A DNA stretch of 64,000 bases from Planctomycetota bacterium. Lineage in GTDB: Bacteria; Planctomycetota; Phycisphaerae; Phycisphaerales; UBA1924. The stretch lies in contig CAUJHH010000054.1 of NCBI GenBank assembly GCA_963204725.1, positions 124,001 through 188,000 of the forward strand, in the 5' to 3' direction. Within the stretch, counting starts at the first letter, position 1, and each line of letters starts with the position of its first letter. Below are positions 1 through 10,236 of the stretch, one piece after another. Under the pieces are notes generated by a model. That model was not told the DNA's origin. It did no database searches and worked only from the letters and a program-made list of their open reading frames with translations. Position numbers and translations under genes: made by a program.

Positions 1-82
1 TGCACGAAGTCCGTCTGATCGAGTTGGCTCGTGCGATCAATACGGCCCATGCCTCACCGCGCTTTCGGATCGAGTGCGTGCC

Positions 83-1444
83 TCACACCAGCAGCGTCGC
101 CGGCTTCTCAAGGAACCCCTTGACGGTGTTCAGATACTGGGCCGCCATCGCGCCATCGACGATCCGGTGGTCGCTCGACATCGTCATCGACATGACCCAG
201 CCCGGAACGATCTCGTCGTTCTTCACGACCGGCTTCTTGATCGCAGCGCCGACGGCGAGGATCGCCACGTTCGGCGGGTTGATGATCGCCGTGAAGTGAT
301 CGACGCCGAACATGCCGAGGTTGGAGATCGTGAAGGTCGCGTCGGACATCTCCTCAATCGAGAGCCCCTTCTCGCGGGCCTTGGATGACAGAGACTTCGT
401 CTGCTGACTGATCTGGCGGAGGCCGATCTGGTCGGCGTTCCGCAGCGTTGCGACCACGAGCCCGCCCCCTCGCTCTTCCGGGAGCGCGATCGCCACGCCG
501 ACATTCACCTGCCCGATGATCTCGACCGAGGCCTCGCTCCCCTTCTCCGCCCAACGCGAGTTCACGAACGGGTGCTGGTGCATCGCCAGAGCGCACGCGC
601 GGACGAGGAAGTCGTTGACGGTGAGCTTCACGCCCTGCGCGGACAACTGATCGTTCAACTGCTCGCGGAGCGCCATCAGCGCATCCATATCCGCTTCGAC
701 CGTCACCTGGTAGTGCGGGATCGTCGTCTTGGACTGCACCAGGCGTGTCGCGATTGTCCGCCGCATGTTCGACAGCGGCACCGTGCGAGCCGCCAGCGTC
801 GAGCCCGTGGGCGGCAGCATCGGAGCCGGGGCGGGCTTCTTCGAGGCACTGCCTTGTGAGGTGCCGCTCTCCAGGGTGGTGACTTGGTTCCCACGGCTCT
901 GGAGAGCCGTGCCACCGGCCATCGCTGCCTCAACATCCTTGCGAACGATCCGGCCGCTCGGGCCGGAACCCTGGATGGACGCCAGATCGACATTCCCCTC
1001 GGTCGCGATCTTGCGGGCCAGAGGCGACACGAAGATCCGTTGCCCGCCATGCCCGTTCGCACCCGCCGCCGGGCTGTGGCTCAATGCCGACACAGGCGGC
1101 TCGGCAACCGCTGTCGAAACGCTCGCTGGCTTCGACGCGCTGCTTTCGGACGCCGCCTTGGTTTCGCCAGACGACGCCCCGGCCTTGGCCTTTGCAACGT
1201 CCTCACCCGCAGCAGCAAGCACGGCGATCACGGTGCCGACAGGGACAGTCTTGCCCTCCGCCACCGAGAGCGACGCCACGACGCCGTCGTCAAACGTGGT
1301 GAGCTCCATCGTGGCCTTGTCGGTCTCGATGTCGGCGATGGTGTCGCCGCTGGAGACCTTCTGGCCCTCCTTCACCGCCCAGCGCACGATCGTGCCCTGC
1401 TGCATGGTGTCGGAGAGACGGGGCATCGTGATTTCGATGGACAT
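83..1444 (-). CDS. pdhC: Pyruvate dehydrogenase complex E2 (dihydrolipoamide acetyltransferase)
   Basis: Transfers the acetyl group from E1 to CoA through a swinging lipoyl arm; it is the core of the cytosolic pyruvate dehydrogenase complex. A lipoyl domain lies at about residues 1-77 with the lipoylated lysine K43 in ETDKA. An Ala/Ser/Pro-rich linker follows, then an E3/E1-binding domain at about 137-175 (FVSPLARKIA, GPSGRIVRKDV), a second linker, and the catalytic domain from about 220. The catalytic motif HRIVDG starts at H426. The 453-residue length is normal for a one-lipoyl E2. It is the last gene of the E1alpha-E1beta-orphan-E2 run. The second linker (about residues 178-200) is encoded by DNA containing a perfect palindrome. 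A 2-oxoglutarate or branched-chain E2 is less likely given the neighbouring E1 pair. Confidence 0.93.
   Translation of the reverse strand: MSIEITMPRLSDTMQQGTIVRWAVKEGQKVSSGDTIADIETDKATMELTTFDDGVVASLSVAEGKTVPVGTVIAVLAAAGEDVAKAKAGASSGETKAASESSASKPASVSTAVAEPPVSALSHSPAAGANGHGGQRIFVSPLARKIATEGNVDLASIQGSGPSGRIVRKDVEAAMAGGTALQSRGNQVTTLESGTSQGSASKKPAPAPMLPPTGSTLAARTVPLSNMRRTIATRLVQSKTTIPHYQVTVEADMDALMALREQLNDQLSAQGVKLTVNDFLVRACALAMHQHPFVNSRWAEKGSEASVEIIGQVNVGVAIALPEERGGGLVVATLRNADQIGLRQISQQTKSLSSKAREKGLSIEEMSDATFTISNLGMFGVDHFTAIINPPNVAILAVGAAIKKPVVKNDEIVPGWVMSMTMSSDHRIVDGAMAAQYLNTVKGFLEKPATLLV
892..911. repeat. Perfect 9-bp inverted repeat inside the pdhC linker
   Basis: CACGGCTCT at 892-900 and AGAGCCGTG at 903-911 are exact reverse complements separated by GG. 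A related arm, GCTCTCCAG at 866-874, is the reverse complement of 899-907. It encodes about residues 178-185 of the E2 linker, a region free to tolerate insertions. It may be a REP-like palindromic element captured in frame. Confidence 0.6.
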
Positions 1445-1475
1445 GGGGAAACCTCAAAGCGTAAAGCGAGCGATC

Positions 1476-1994
1476 TCAGGCAGGACAACCAGCAAGGTAG
1501 GGCGGATTCTGAAGAGCCGCGTTCAGATCCGCACGCCGATAGAACGGCCAGATACGGTCGTCGATCATGCGGAACTTGGCTTTCATGTCGTTGGAATCAT
1601 CGTCGCAGCGGCGGTGAGTGAACAGTTTCGCGATGTGGGCGCTCAGCGAGCGACGGCATGGGACGCTCTCTTCCTTATCCGCCGTCGGATCCACCCCCAC
1701 ACGATGCTCCAGATTCTTGGGCCATTCGTAGGGAATCCCGGACCGCAGGAAGAGCACACACCGAGCGAACAACTGACGCTCAAGGGGGGTCAACCGATGC
1801 GCGCCCCGAAGCCGATGCTCGTGAAAATCGTCGAAGCAGCACCACGCGGCATGAAAGACGGCCCACTCGGCGTCTGCCATCCGCGCTGGAAGCGAGTCCT
1901 CGAATTGATCGTTCGTGATGCGACCGCTGGCGAGCTGCCTGAGCAGCTCCGCCATTCGGTTCCGATCGGCCTGGCTCGTCACACGAGATGCCAT
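1476..1994 (-). CDS. Hypothetical protein inside the pdh operon
   Basis: I do not recognise this 172-residue protein. It has no signal peptide or membrane segment. It is rich in Arg, Ala and aromatic residues, with a Trp/Phe cluster near residues 44-55 (EWAVFHAAWCCFDDF) and six Cys, including a CC pair. The ATG at 1994 has a good ribosome-binding site (GGAGCGAG, 5 nt away) and follows E1 beta by 13 nt, with E2 31 nt downstream, so it is almost certainly co-transcribed with the complex. Its position between E1 beta and E2 suggests a link to pyruvate dehydrogenase, but no function can be read from the sequence. Confidence 0.75.
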   Translation of the reverse strand: MASRVTSQADRNRMAELLRQLASGRITNDQFEDSLPARMADAEWAVFHAAWCCFDDFHEHRLRGAHRLTPLERQLFARCVLFLRSGIPYEWPKNLEHRVGVDPTADKEESVPCRRSLSAHIAKLFTHRRCDDDSNDMKAKFRMIDDRIWPFYRRADLNAALQNPPYLAGCPA

Positions 1995-2007
1995 CGATTC
2001 TCGCTCC

Positions 2008-3063
2008 TCACGCCAGACTCTTGCGGACCGCCGCCGCGATCTTCCGCGGGTTCGGCAGGTACTCCGCCTCGAGCACCTTGGAGTAGGGCGTCGGCACGTC
2101 CTCGGTGTTTACACGCAGTGGCTGATGGTCCAGCCAGTCAAAGCCGCGCTCGATCACCTGCGTGACGACCTCGCTGGCGACGCTGGCAAACGGCCAGGAC
2201 TGATCGACAACAACGATCCGTCCCGTCTTCTTCACGCTCGCGATGATGCTGTCGATATCCAGCGGCCGGATCGTCCGCATGTCCAAGACATCACACTCGA
2301 TCCCCTCCGCCCGCAGCGCATCGTCAGCCTCCAGGCAGAAGTTCACGGGGCGACCAAACGAAACGATCGTGCAGTCCTTGCCCTCGCGCAGCAGTGCCGC
2401 CTGACCGAAGGGGATGTAGTACTCCTCGGGGGGGACGTGCGCCTTGTCGCCGAGCATCCGCTCCGACTCAAGGAAGAAGACCGGATCCGGATCCGCGATC
2501 GCAGTCTTCAAGAGACCCTTCGCGTCATAGGGATTGCTCGGGATCACGATCTTCACGCCGGGCACGTTCGCGTAGAGCCCTTCGACGCACCATGAGTGCG
2601 TGGAGCCCAGCTGCCCGCCCGCGCCGTCGTTGCCTCGGAAGACGACCGGGCAGCCCCACTGGCCGCCGGACATGTAGAGCATCTTGGGCACGTTGTTCAG
2701 GATCTGGTCCGCCGCGACGAGCGAGAAGGACCACGACATGAACTCAATGATCGGGCGCAGCCCGTACATCGCGGCGCCGACGGCAAGACCGGCAAAGCCG
2801 TTCTCCGAGATCGGCGAGTCGATGATCCGCAGCGGCCCGAACTCGTCGAGCATGCCCTGCGAGATCTTGTACGCGCCGTTGTACTGCGCGACCTCTTCCC
2901 CCAGAAGAAAGACGCGGCTGTCCTTCCGCATCTCCTCGCTCATCGCCTCACGCAGAGCCTCGCGGAACTGGATGATGCGGTCCCCCTCGCGCGATGGGAG
3001 GGGCTTGGTGAAGTCCGGCAGAATCGCCGGCTCGGAAAGGGCGGGGTGTTCAAGTGTGGTCAT
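2008..3063 (-). CDS. pdhB: Pyruvate dehydrogenase E1 component, beta subunit
   Basis: With E1 alpha it forms the thiamine-diphosphate enzyme that decarboxylates pyruvate and acetylates the E2 lipoyl group. The 351-residue protein shows the family pattern: FREALREAMSEEM, a region EEVAQYNGAYKIS with the conserved Glu, SENGFAGLAVGAAMYG, and the C-terminal transketolase domain (GRPVNFCLEA, DMRTIRPLD, VVVDQSW). I chose the ATG at 3063 (MTTLEHPAL); a longer reading to 3147 adds 28 residues unlike the family. The gap to pdhA is 80 nt. Confidence 0.94.
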   Translation of the reverse strand: MTTLEHPALSEPAILPDFTKPLPSREGDRIIQFREALREAMSEEMRKDSRVFLLGEEVAQYNGAYKISQGMLDEFGPLRIIDSPISENGFAGLAVGAAMYGLRPIIEFMSWSFSLVAADQILNNVPKMLYMSGGQWGCPVVFRGNDGAGGQLGSTHSWCVEGLYANVPGVKIVIPSNPYDAKGLLKTAIADPDPVFFLESERMLGDKAHVPPEEYYIPFGQAALLREGKDCTIVSFGRPVNFCLEADDALRAEGIECDVLDMRTIRPLDIDSIIASVKKTGRIVVVDQSWPFASVASEVVTQVIERGFDWLDHQPLRVNTEDVPTPYSKVLEAEYLPNPRKIAAAVRKSLA

Positions 3064-3143
3064 GGCTGATTTCGCAGATGAGCCCCATCGTGGTCGACGC
3101 GGGGCTTTCGTGTCAAGGGACCAATGGACGGACGCAGGCTCCC

Positions 3144-4316
3144 TCACAGCAACGGATTCTTCGCTCCGTGGATGTAGTCCCGCGTCGGGCTCAGATTCGG
3201 CTGCGGATTCATGAAGACATCCGAGTAAAGCTCCGCCTCGACATCGGGCGTCGGCGACTCCTCGGCGAACTCCATCGCCTTCCGCACGATGTCGCGCACC
3301 TCAGTTTGGATCTCGAGGAACCTCGCCTCGGTCAGGATCGGCTTCCCGTCCTTGCCCTTCCGCTCTCCCATCAACTGGCTGGCGAGCCGATCGATCGAGT
3401 CGTTTCCCTTGAACCCGTCGACCTCTTCCTTCGTGCGGTACTTCTGCGGATCGCTCATCGAGTGCCCGAGGTACCGATAGGTCTTGAGGTCAACGAACGC
3501 CGGCCGCTGGTTCTCGCGGCACCAATCCACGACCGGCTTGAAGTCGTCGTACAGATCGATCACATCGAATCCGTCGATGATCTCGCCCCGGATGCCATAT
3601 GCATCCGCCTTCTTGCGAAGGTCGTGCGCCATCGTCGTGCCGCGCTCGATCGCCGTGCCCATCGAGTACCCGTTGTTCTCGACGACATAGATCACCGGCA
3701 GCGAGTAGAGCCCGGCGAGATTCATCGCCTCGTGCAGCGCGCCCTGATTCAGAGCGCCGTCGCCGAGGAACGCCAGCGATACCTTCTTCTTCGCCTTCGA
3801 ATCCGGGCCGACGCCGGGATTCGGACACGGCTTGCCCATGACCTCCCACTCGTACCGCGCGGCAAACGCCAGTCCCGTGCCCAGCGGAGTCTGGGCCCCG
3901 ACGATCCCGTGCCCGCCGAAGAGCCAGTTGGGCTTGTCGAACATGTGCATCGAGCCGCCTTTGCCCTTGGCGCAGCCCGTGGCCTTCCCGAACATCTCCG
4001 CCATGCACGCGCCAGGGTCCATGCCCCTCGCGAGCGCATGCCCGTGGTCGCGGTACGCCGTCACGATCGGATCATCGTGCTCCAGCGACTGGATCGTGCC
4101 GACCGCCACGGCCTCTTGGCCCGTGTACAAGTGGCAGAAGCCGCCGATCTTGGCCTGCTGATAGGCCTGACCACAGCGATTCTCGAACTCACGGATGAGC
4201 AGCATGTCGCGGAGCCACTTCACCAGCGTCTCGCCGGGGAGCGAGTCGGAAACCCGGTGCGTTCTGGCCTTGCGGTGCTGCGAACCGGAATGGGTCTCGG
4301 TCGTCATCTGAGCCAT
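3144..4316 (-). CDS. pdhA: Pyruvate dehydrogenase E1 component, alpha subunit
   Basis: This is the thiamine-diphosphate-binding half of E1. The 390-residue protein has the TPP motif GDG...NN (GDGALNQGALHEAMN ending in VVENN). It also has the substrate-channel region FENRCGQAYQQAKIGGF with HLYTGQEAVAVG, and the phosphorylation-loop-like stretch TYRYLGHSMSDPQKYR. The start was taken at ATG 4316 (MAQMTTETH); ATG 4307 is also possible, and the reading to 4418 adds residues with no family resemblance. It is the first gene of the pdh run, so the operon promoter should lie between 4317 and 4465. Confidence 0.94.
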   Translation of the reverse strand: MAQMTTETHSGSQHRKARTHRVSDSLPGETLVKWLRDMLLIREFENRCGQAYQQAKIGGFCHLYTGQEAVAVGTIQSLEHDDPIVTAYRDHGHALARGMDPGACMAEMFGKATGCAKGKGGSMHMFDKPNWLFGGHGIVGAQTPLGTGLAFAARYEWEVMGKPCPNPGVGPDSKAKKKVSLAFLGDGALNQGALHEAMNLAGLYSLPVIYVVENNGYSMGTAIERGTTMAHDLRKKADAYGIRGEIIDGFDVIDLYDDFKPVVDWCRENQRPAFVDLKTYRYLGHSMSDPQKYRTKEEVDGFKGNDSIDRLASQLMGERKGKDGKPILTEARFLEIQTEVRDIVRKAMEFAEESPTPDVEAELYSDVFMNPQPNLSPTRDYIHGAKNPLL

Positions 4317-4465
4317 GAACAGCCTCGTATCAGGGCCGCGCGGGCGGCCTGTAAAAACAATGACATCTCCGCGCGAACCCGCGACGGAATTCAGGACGCG
4401 AATTCTAGGTCGGCACACCCGTACAGCCTAGATTCGCCTGTTCGGAACGATTCCACACGAAACAA

Positions 4466-4496
4466 GGGGGCCGGACCCTCACAGGATCCGGCCCTT
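4466..4496 (-). terminator. Probable Rho-independent terminator after the S41 protease gene
   Basis: On the minus strand TCCGGCCC and GGGCCGGA (plus-strand arms 68-75 and 87-94 of the 4400s) form an 8-bp GC-rich stem, with AAGG/CCTT extending it through a bulge, followed by a T-rich stretch (CTTGTTTCG). It lies 50-80 nt downstream of the protease stop and separates that gene from the pdh operon. Confidence 0.7.
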
Positions 4497-4519
4497 CGAT
4501 AAATGCCGCATTCACACCC

Positions 4520-4535
4520 CCGGCTCAAGAGCCGG
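4520..4535. repeat. Short perfect hairpin just after the protease stop codon
   Basis: CCGGCTC (4520-4526) and GAGCCGG (4529-4535) pair perfectly around AA. It lies 12 nt after the stop of the S41 protease and before the stronger terminator stem, so it may help 3' end formation or be a small palindromic repeat. Confidence 0.5.
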
Positions 4536-4547
4536 CGTGATTCAGAT

Positions 4548-6812
4548 TCATTGCTGACCGGCGGGCGTGCCTGTTCCGACCAGACGCGTCGCTGTCGTGC
4601 GTGACTGAAGGATCGCCACGGCGGTGGCAAGTTGCAGATCCAATCCCTCGGTGATGAGTCGGTTCGGGTCGGGTCGCCCCTCGTCGTGCTGCACCATCTG
4701 GCCCGACTCGTCCATCTCCGCGACGTCCGCCGATTGACGAATCTCATAGCCGTCCGCCTCCTCGCTCGGCAGGCGATCAACGACGAGATCCGGCATGACG
4801 CCCCAATCGGTCACGAGGTGCCGGTTCTTGTCGATGAGCCGTCCGCCGGGAAGCCGGTAGTACTGCGTTGTCAGCTTCATCGCTGCGTCCGGCGTGATCT
4901 GCCACACGTTCTGCACCGAGCCCTTGCCGTACGACCGCTTGCCCAGGAGCATCGCGTCGAGCTTGCCCTCGCGGGCATAGTCCTGAATCGCTCCGGACAC
5001 GATCTCCGAAGCGGAGGCCGATCCCTCGTTGATGAGCACCACGACAGGAATGTCGTTCAGGCGATTGCGTGTCGGCTGCGCCGTCTGCTGATCAACCATC
5101 ACCTCGCCCGCGGTCTCTGTGCGCACGATCACGCCCTGCGCGATGAATCGTGAGGAGATCGAAACCGCCTGATCAAGCAGGCCGCCCGGGTTGTAGCGAA
5201 GGTCCAGAATCAGCGCGTTCAGACCCTGATCCCGCATCGACTTGACCGCGGTATCAAAGTCCCTCGTCGTGCTCTCCGTGAACTGCGTCAGGCGGACATA
5301 GCCGATCCCGTGGTTGCGATCAACGAAGTAGTCCCAGTCACGCTCACCGGGTCCAGTGCGCGCCCAGCCCTTGACAGTCTTCACGTCGATGTTGGCGCGA
5401 ACGATCGAGATATCGATCGATTTGATCTCCTCGCCGACCTTCCGCTCAACGGTCAGCACGACAGTCTTGCCCGGCGAGCCCGTGATCACGCTCACGGCCT
5501 GATCGAGCGAGAATCCCGCCGTTGACACATCGTCAACCTTCCGGATGAGGTCGCCGGACCTGATGCCCGCTCTCTGAGCGGGCGTGCCGTCCAGCGGCGT
5601 CGTGATCTTGATGTTCTGCTGCTCGTCGAGCTGGATCTGAATGCCGACGCCAACGAAACGGCCCTGGGTCTGACGCTGGAACGTCTTCAACTCGTCAGGC
5701 CAGATGATCGCGCTGAACGGATCAAGCCTCGCCATCGCGCCGTTGCCGAACTCATGGAGCAACGCGGCATCGGGAACCATCGTCGTCCCGCGATTGACCC
5801 GCAAGACCGCCTCGAGTGTCCGATCGAGATCGTCGCGCGACAGCCGCACAGGCGCATCCGCGACCGCTTTGATCTGCGCCGAAAGAAACTCGATGAACTC
5901 CGCGCGTCGGGCCTCATCGCCCAGACCGGTGAACACCCGCCGCACGTCCGGCAGCTCCGCGAGCGTCTTCACACCCTCCAGTCCACCGATGACCATCTCC
6001 TTCATCCCGGCGCGATCCCGCTCCACGTATCGCTCCGCGCTCCGCTGCAGAGATCCCGCGACCATGGGCCATGAAATGCCTTCGGTCTTCGTCTGCCAGC
6101 CATCGGCCGTTGGGTTGTACGCGGGAAGAGCGCTGAGACCTTCTGCAAGGCGCCGATCGTTCCGGAGCGTCCAGAACTGCTCGGGCGCGTACATGCGGAT
6201 CATTCCAAGCCGAGAGGACTGGCGATCCAGATCGTCCTGGTATCGCTTGTCCTCGTCGAACAGCAGGTTGAGCCGGTAGTAGAGCTCGTTGGCGACAAGC
6301 CAGTCGCCGCGCTCCTCCGCGAGCTTGGCCGCCGCGTCCGCACGCCCGACCAGATCGACCATGCGATCCTCGGACATCAACGCATTCTTGTCGACCGCCA
6401 GCATCGAGAGCTCAACCGCGGATCGCAGCGCCTCGCTCACCTTGGTGGCGGCCGGCTCCGCAGCGAGCTCCTCGTCGATCTTCTTCGAGAGCTTCTCGAT
6501 CTGCTCAGTGCGGGAGGTCTCCCGCTTCTCGATGTTCTCGCGCAGCAGCGACGCAGAATCGGAAACCGCAACGCCGCTCTCGGCGGGGAAGATGTCGGAA
6601 GCACGCGTCAGCGTTGCCAAGAACTCGTCGCTCTTGCCGCTGCGCGCCGCGGACCAGACCTGCTTGCTCCACGCCGAGGCATCTGTCGTTGCTTGCGCGA
6701 AGGTCGCGGACCCGCACAACGCGAGGATCGACGCGGCGAGCAATGGCGCCACCTTCGGGCCGAACCGCGAGACACGCTGACCGCTCCGGCTCGCTCGCAA
6801 CATCGTGTTCAT
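4548..6812 (-). CDS. S41 carboxyl-terminal processing protease (Ctp/Tsp-like), exported
   Basis: Periplasmic serine protease of the C-terminal processing family. An N-terminal signal peptide ends near ATFAQA. A long alpha-helical region of about 300 residues with coiled-coil character follows. Next come a PDZ domain (GTPAQRAGIRSGDLI) and the S41 catalytic domain, with the nucleophile in EGSASASEIV and the general-base lysine in KRSYGKGSVQ. At 754 residues it is longer than the typical 400-450 because of the N-terminal helical part, closer to the Tsp/Prc layout. ATG 6812 has an AGGAG site upstream; the longer reading to 6842 would disrupt the signal peptide. The substrate is unknown. Confidence 0.9.
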   Translation of the reverse strand: MNTMLRASRSGQRVSRFGPKVAPLLAASILALCGSATFAQATTDASAWSKQVWSAARSGKSDEFLATLTRASDIFPAESGVAVSDSASLLRENIEKRETSRTEQIEKLSKKIDEELAAEPAATKVSEALRSAVELSMLAVDKNALMSEDRMVDLVGRADAAAKLAEERGDWLVANELYYRLNLLFDEDKRYQDDLDRQSSRLGMIRMYAPEQFWTLRNDRRLAEGLSALPAYNPTADGWQTKTEGISWPMVAGSLQRSAERYVERDRAGMKEMVIGGLEGVKTLAELPDVRRVFTGLGDEARRAEFIEFLSAQIKAVADAPVRLSRDDLDRTLEAVLRVNRGTTMVPDAALLHEFGNGAMARLDPFSAIIWPDELKTFQRQTQGRFVGVGIQIQLDEQQNIKITTPLDGTPAQRAGIRSGDLIRKVDDVSTAGFSLDQAVSVITGSPGKTVVLTVERKVGEEIKSIDISIVRANIDVKTVKGWARTGPGERDWDYFVDRNHGIGYVRLTQFTESTTRDFDTAVKSMRDQGLNALILDLRYNPGGLLDQAVSISSRFIAQGVIVRTETAGEVMVDQQTAQPTRNRLNDIPVVVLINEGSASASEIVSGAIQDYAREGKLDAMLLGKRSYGKGSVQNVWQITPDAAMKLTTQYYRLPGGRLIDKNRHLVTDWGVMPDLVVDRLPSEEADGYEIRQSADVAEMDESGQMVQHDEGRPDPNRLITEGLDLQLATAVAILQSRTTATRLVGTGTPAGQQ

Positions 6813-7032
6813 GTCATCTCCTGAGTATGAATGTGGCCCCACCGATCACTCGCCCGAACCCCGTCTGGAATCGTCCGAATCCCGGTTCGCACGCCATCAA
6901 AGGTCCGTGCCAGTGTCCCGAACCCTTCGGGTTCATACCTTTATACGGGTTGAGGGGGCTCCGGGTTGTGGCAACGACCGTTCATGGTTATTTCGCCAAT
7001 GATTTGTTGGATGCCGATGGCGTCCCTTGCGG

Positions 7033-8322
7033 TCACGTCGATTCCCCTGGTGACCCGGCCGTGACAGGGGCCGCTGTTCGACGCCTCCCGGTCCAGATCC
7101 ACGTCGCTCCGGCAAGCAAGACCATCACCACAACGACAATCCAGCCAAACGCGCCTTCGTCGATCCATGCCTGCTCGGTCGCAAGAGCCGCGCTCAGCCC
7201 GATTCCCGGCCCGATCGCATAGCCCGCCCCGATCAGGGCTTCATGAGTCCCCCCCGTGTCCACGTCTGACCCTCCCACTTCCATGGCGTAATACAGCGCG
7301 CCCGTGTAGATCGCCGCTACTCCGAAGCCCAGCAGGACCAAGCCCGTCGCGAGCACGACAATTGGAATCGCTCCGCCAGGCACAGCACCCGTCAGCCCGA
7401 GCTTCGGCGAGAGCATGACCAACGCGAATCCAACCACCAGCGCAACTGTCGCGAGCGCAGGGCCTATCCACGTTCCGTGCCAACGATGATCGTGCTGCAA
7501 CCAGACGAAACCGAGCACGCGCGAAGCATGCCAGGTCGCGGTGAGCGGCGTGTGCCAGACAATGGCAATACCCATCGCACCGAACGCGGTTGGAAGATAC
7601 GGCGACATCGTGCTCACAATCAGGTACCCAAGCGGGAGCAGGAGCCGATGGGCCGAGAGCAGACGCGTGTAGACCGCAGGGTGCGGCTCGTGGCCAACAT
7701 CCGCATGGGCCGCGGGCTCGGCCGGCAACCGTTGAACGAGTAGGAGCGTCGCCACATGCAGGAGACCCAACCCGGCGATGACCGCCAGCGGATGCCCGCC
7801 AACCAACGGCCCGATCACCCAGAGAGCCGCGACCAGCGCAATGGACCACGTGACGTTGAACGCGCCAAGGGCTCGCCGGAGCTTCTCTCCTCTGCGGCCG
7901 CCGGAGAGGTACGCCTCTGTGATCGGCCACATGCACCCAGTCAACGGGGCATACAGCGCGACCAGCACCCACACCGGCCAGTTGCCGCCGATGTGAAGAG
8001 TCTGGGCGGCAAGGGGGATCACACACAGCGCCCCGCAACCGACGGAGATCCAACGAAACGCACCCCGTGTCGAGTGCGTCGGACTCCGCCTCAACCAGCC
8101 CAGCAACGGCCCCACCGCTTTCGCGCCAGCGATGTAGGTCAGACCCAGCACGATTCCGAGCGCGAAGTTCCCCTTGACCCCAAGCCCGTAGGCCGACTTG
8201 GCGAGGAAGAAAATGCCGTTGGTGACCACGCCGGTCCCCATCGAATTCACAAAGGTGAGCCAGAGCACAACGCTCAGCCCCGCCGCACCGGACGCCACTC
8301 CATTGACGCGTGCTTGTCCCAT
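7033..8322 (-). CDS. MFS-type membrane transporter
   Basis: A 429-residue integral membrane protein with about 11-12 hydrophobic helices spread over the whole length and a loop near the middle (about residues 195-215). The first helices (WLTFVNSMGTGVVTNGIFFLAKSAYGLG) and the repeated Gly-rich helices fit a major-facilitator fold, but I see no substrate signature. It stands alone: the upstream neighbour is a tRNA on the other strand and the protease lies 220 nt downstream. A sugar, drug or peptide exporter are all possible. Confidence 0.75.
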   Translation of the reverse strand: MGQARVNGVASGAAGLSVVLWLTFVNSMGTGVVTNGIFFLAKSAYGLGVKGNFALGIVLGLTYIAGAKAVGPLLGWLRRSPTHSTRGAFRWISVGCGALCVIPLAAQTLHIGGNWPVWVLVALYAPLTGCMWPITEAYLSGGRRGEKLRRALGAFNVTWSIALVAALWVIGPLVGGHPLAVIAGLGLLHVATLLLVQRLPAEPAAHADVGHEPHPAVYTRLLSAHRLLLPLGYLIVSTMSPYLPTAFGAMGIAIVWHTPLTATWHASRVLGFVWLQHDHRWHGTWIGPALATVALVVGFALVMLSPKLGLTGAVPGGAIPIVVLATGLVLLGFGVAAIYTGALYYAMEVGGSDVDTGGTHEALIGAGYAIGPGIGLSAALATEQAWIDEGAFGWIVVVVMVLLAGATWIWTGRRRTAAPVTAGSPGEST

Positions 8323-8386
8323 TTGGTCGCTTCGAACTCGGGAGCCCCAGCCGCGTTGCTTCGCGGGGAGGGCGATCGTAGCATCA

Positions 8387-9503
<1,117 letters not shown>

Positions 9504-9510
9504 TCCCGGT

Positions 9511-10236
9511 CTACTTGGTCGACCCTGATCCCCGCTTGCGAGTTCGCCCGGCGCCGACCCGCAACTCGCACGCGGATCCAAAGTCACGGCAGATCGGGTG
9601 ATCAGAGCAGTTTGCCATGCGCGCCTTGCACGCTCGCCGCCCGTGAAAGATCAACAAGTGCGAGAGTTCGCACCAGCTCTCCCTGGGAAAGAGAGCCATC
9701 AGCCGGCGCTCGATCGCCGCGATCGGTACACCCTCGGGCACGAGCCCAAGCCGCCTCGCAAGCCGCTGAACATGGGTGTCGACGACCACGCCGTCATTGA
9801 TGCCAAAGGCGTTGCCTAGTACCACGTTTGCCGTCTTCCTCGCGACACCGCGCAGCGTCAGCAGCGACTCCATCGTGGCGGGCACCTCTCCCCCGAACTC
9901 TGAAACGATCGACGCCATCGATGCGTGCACCGACTTCGCCTTGTTCCGGAAGAGCCCAATGGACCGGATGAACCCCTCGATCTCCTCAGGTGTCGACGCG
10001 GCGTAATCCCATGGCGTCGGAAACCTCGCAAACAGCGCGGGTGTGACCTTGTTCACCGCCACGTCCGTGGTCTGCGCGGAGAGAATCGTCGCGACCAGCA
10101 ACTCGTGCGCACTGCAGTAGTTCAGTTCGCAGTGGGCATCCGGGTATCGCTCCCGCAACGCGTCGAGCAGCGCGGCCGCACGCGCACGCTCCTTCGCCGT
10201 CGTCCCCGAAGCCTCTCGAGCCGCGCCCCTCGCCAT
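9511..10236 (-). CDS. nth: Endonuclease III, DNA glycosylase/AP lyase
   Basis: Base-excision-repair enzyme that removes oxidised pyrimidines and nicks abasic sites. The 241-residue protein has the helix-hairpin-helix and catalytic lysine in LRGVARKTANVV, the catalytic Asp in VVVDTHVQRLARRLGL, and the N-terminal SAQTTD motif. Four C-terminal cysteines should hold the [4Fe-4S] cluster, but their spacing is 6-5-6 rather than the 6-2-5 of E. coli Nth. A basic tail follows (GRTRKRGSG). ATG 10236 shares one base with the TGA of the upstream gene, so translation is coupled; readings further upstream belong to that gene in another frame. Confidence 0.93.
   Translation of the reverse strand: MARGAAREASGTTAKERARAAALLDALRERYPDAHCELNYCSAHELLVATILSAQTTDVAVNKVTPALFARFPTPWDYAASTPEEIEGFIRSIGLFRNKAKSVHASMASIVSEFGGEVPATMESLLTLRGVARKTANVVLGNAFGINDGVVVDTHVQRLARRLGLVPEGVPIAAIERRLMALFPRESWCELSHLLIFHGRRACKARMANCSDHPICRDFGSACELRVGAGRTRKRGSGSTK

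Noticed and set aside
6920-6934. GAACCC-TTC-GGGTTC hairpin upstream of the S41 protease
   Set aside because: A 6-bp stem in a 220-nt gap with no T-run and no clear promoter partner; too little to call a site.
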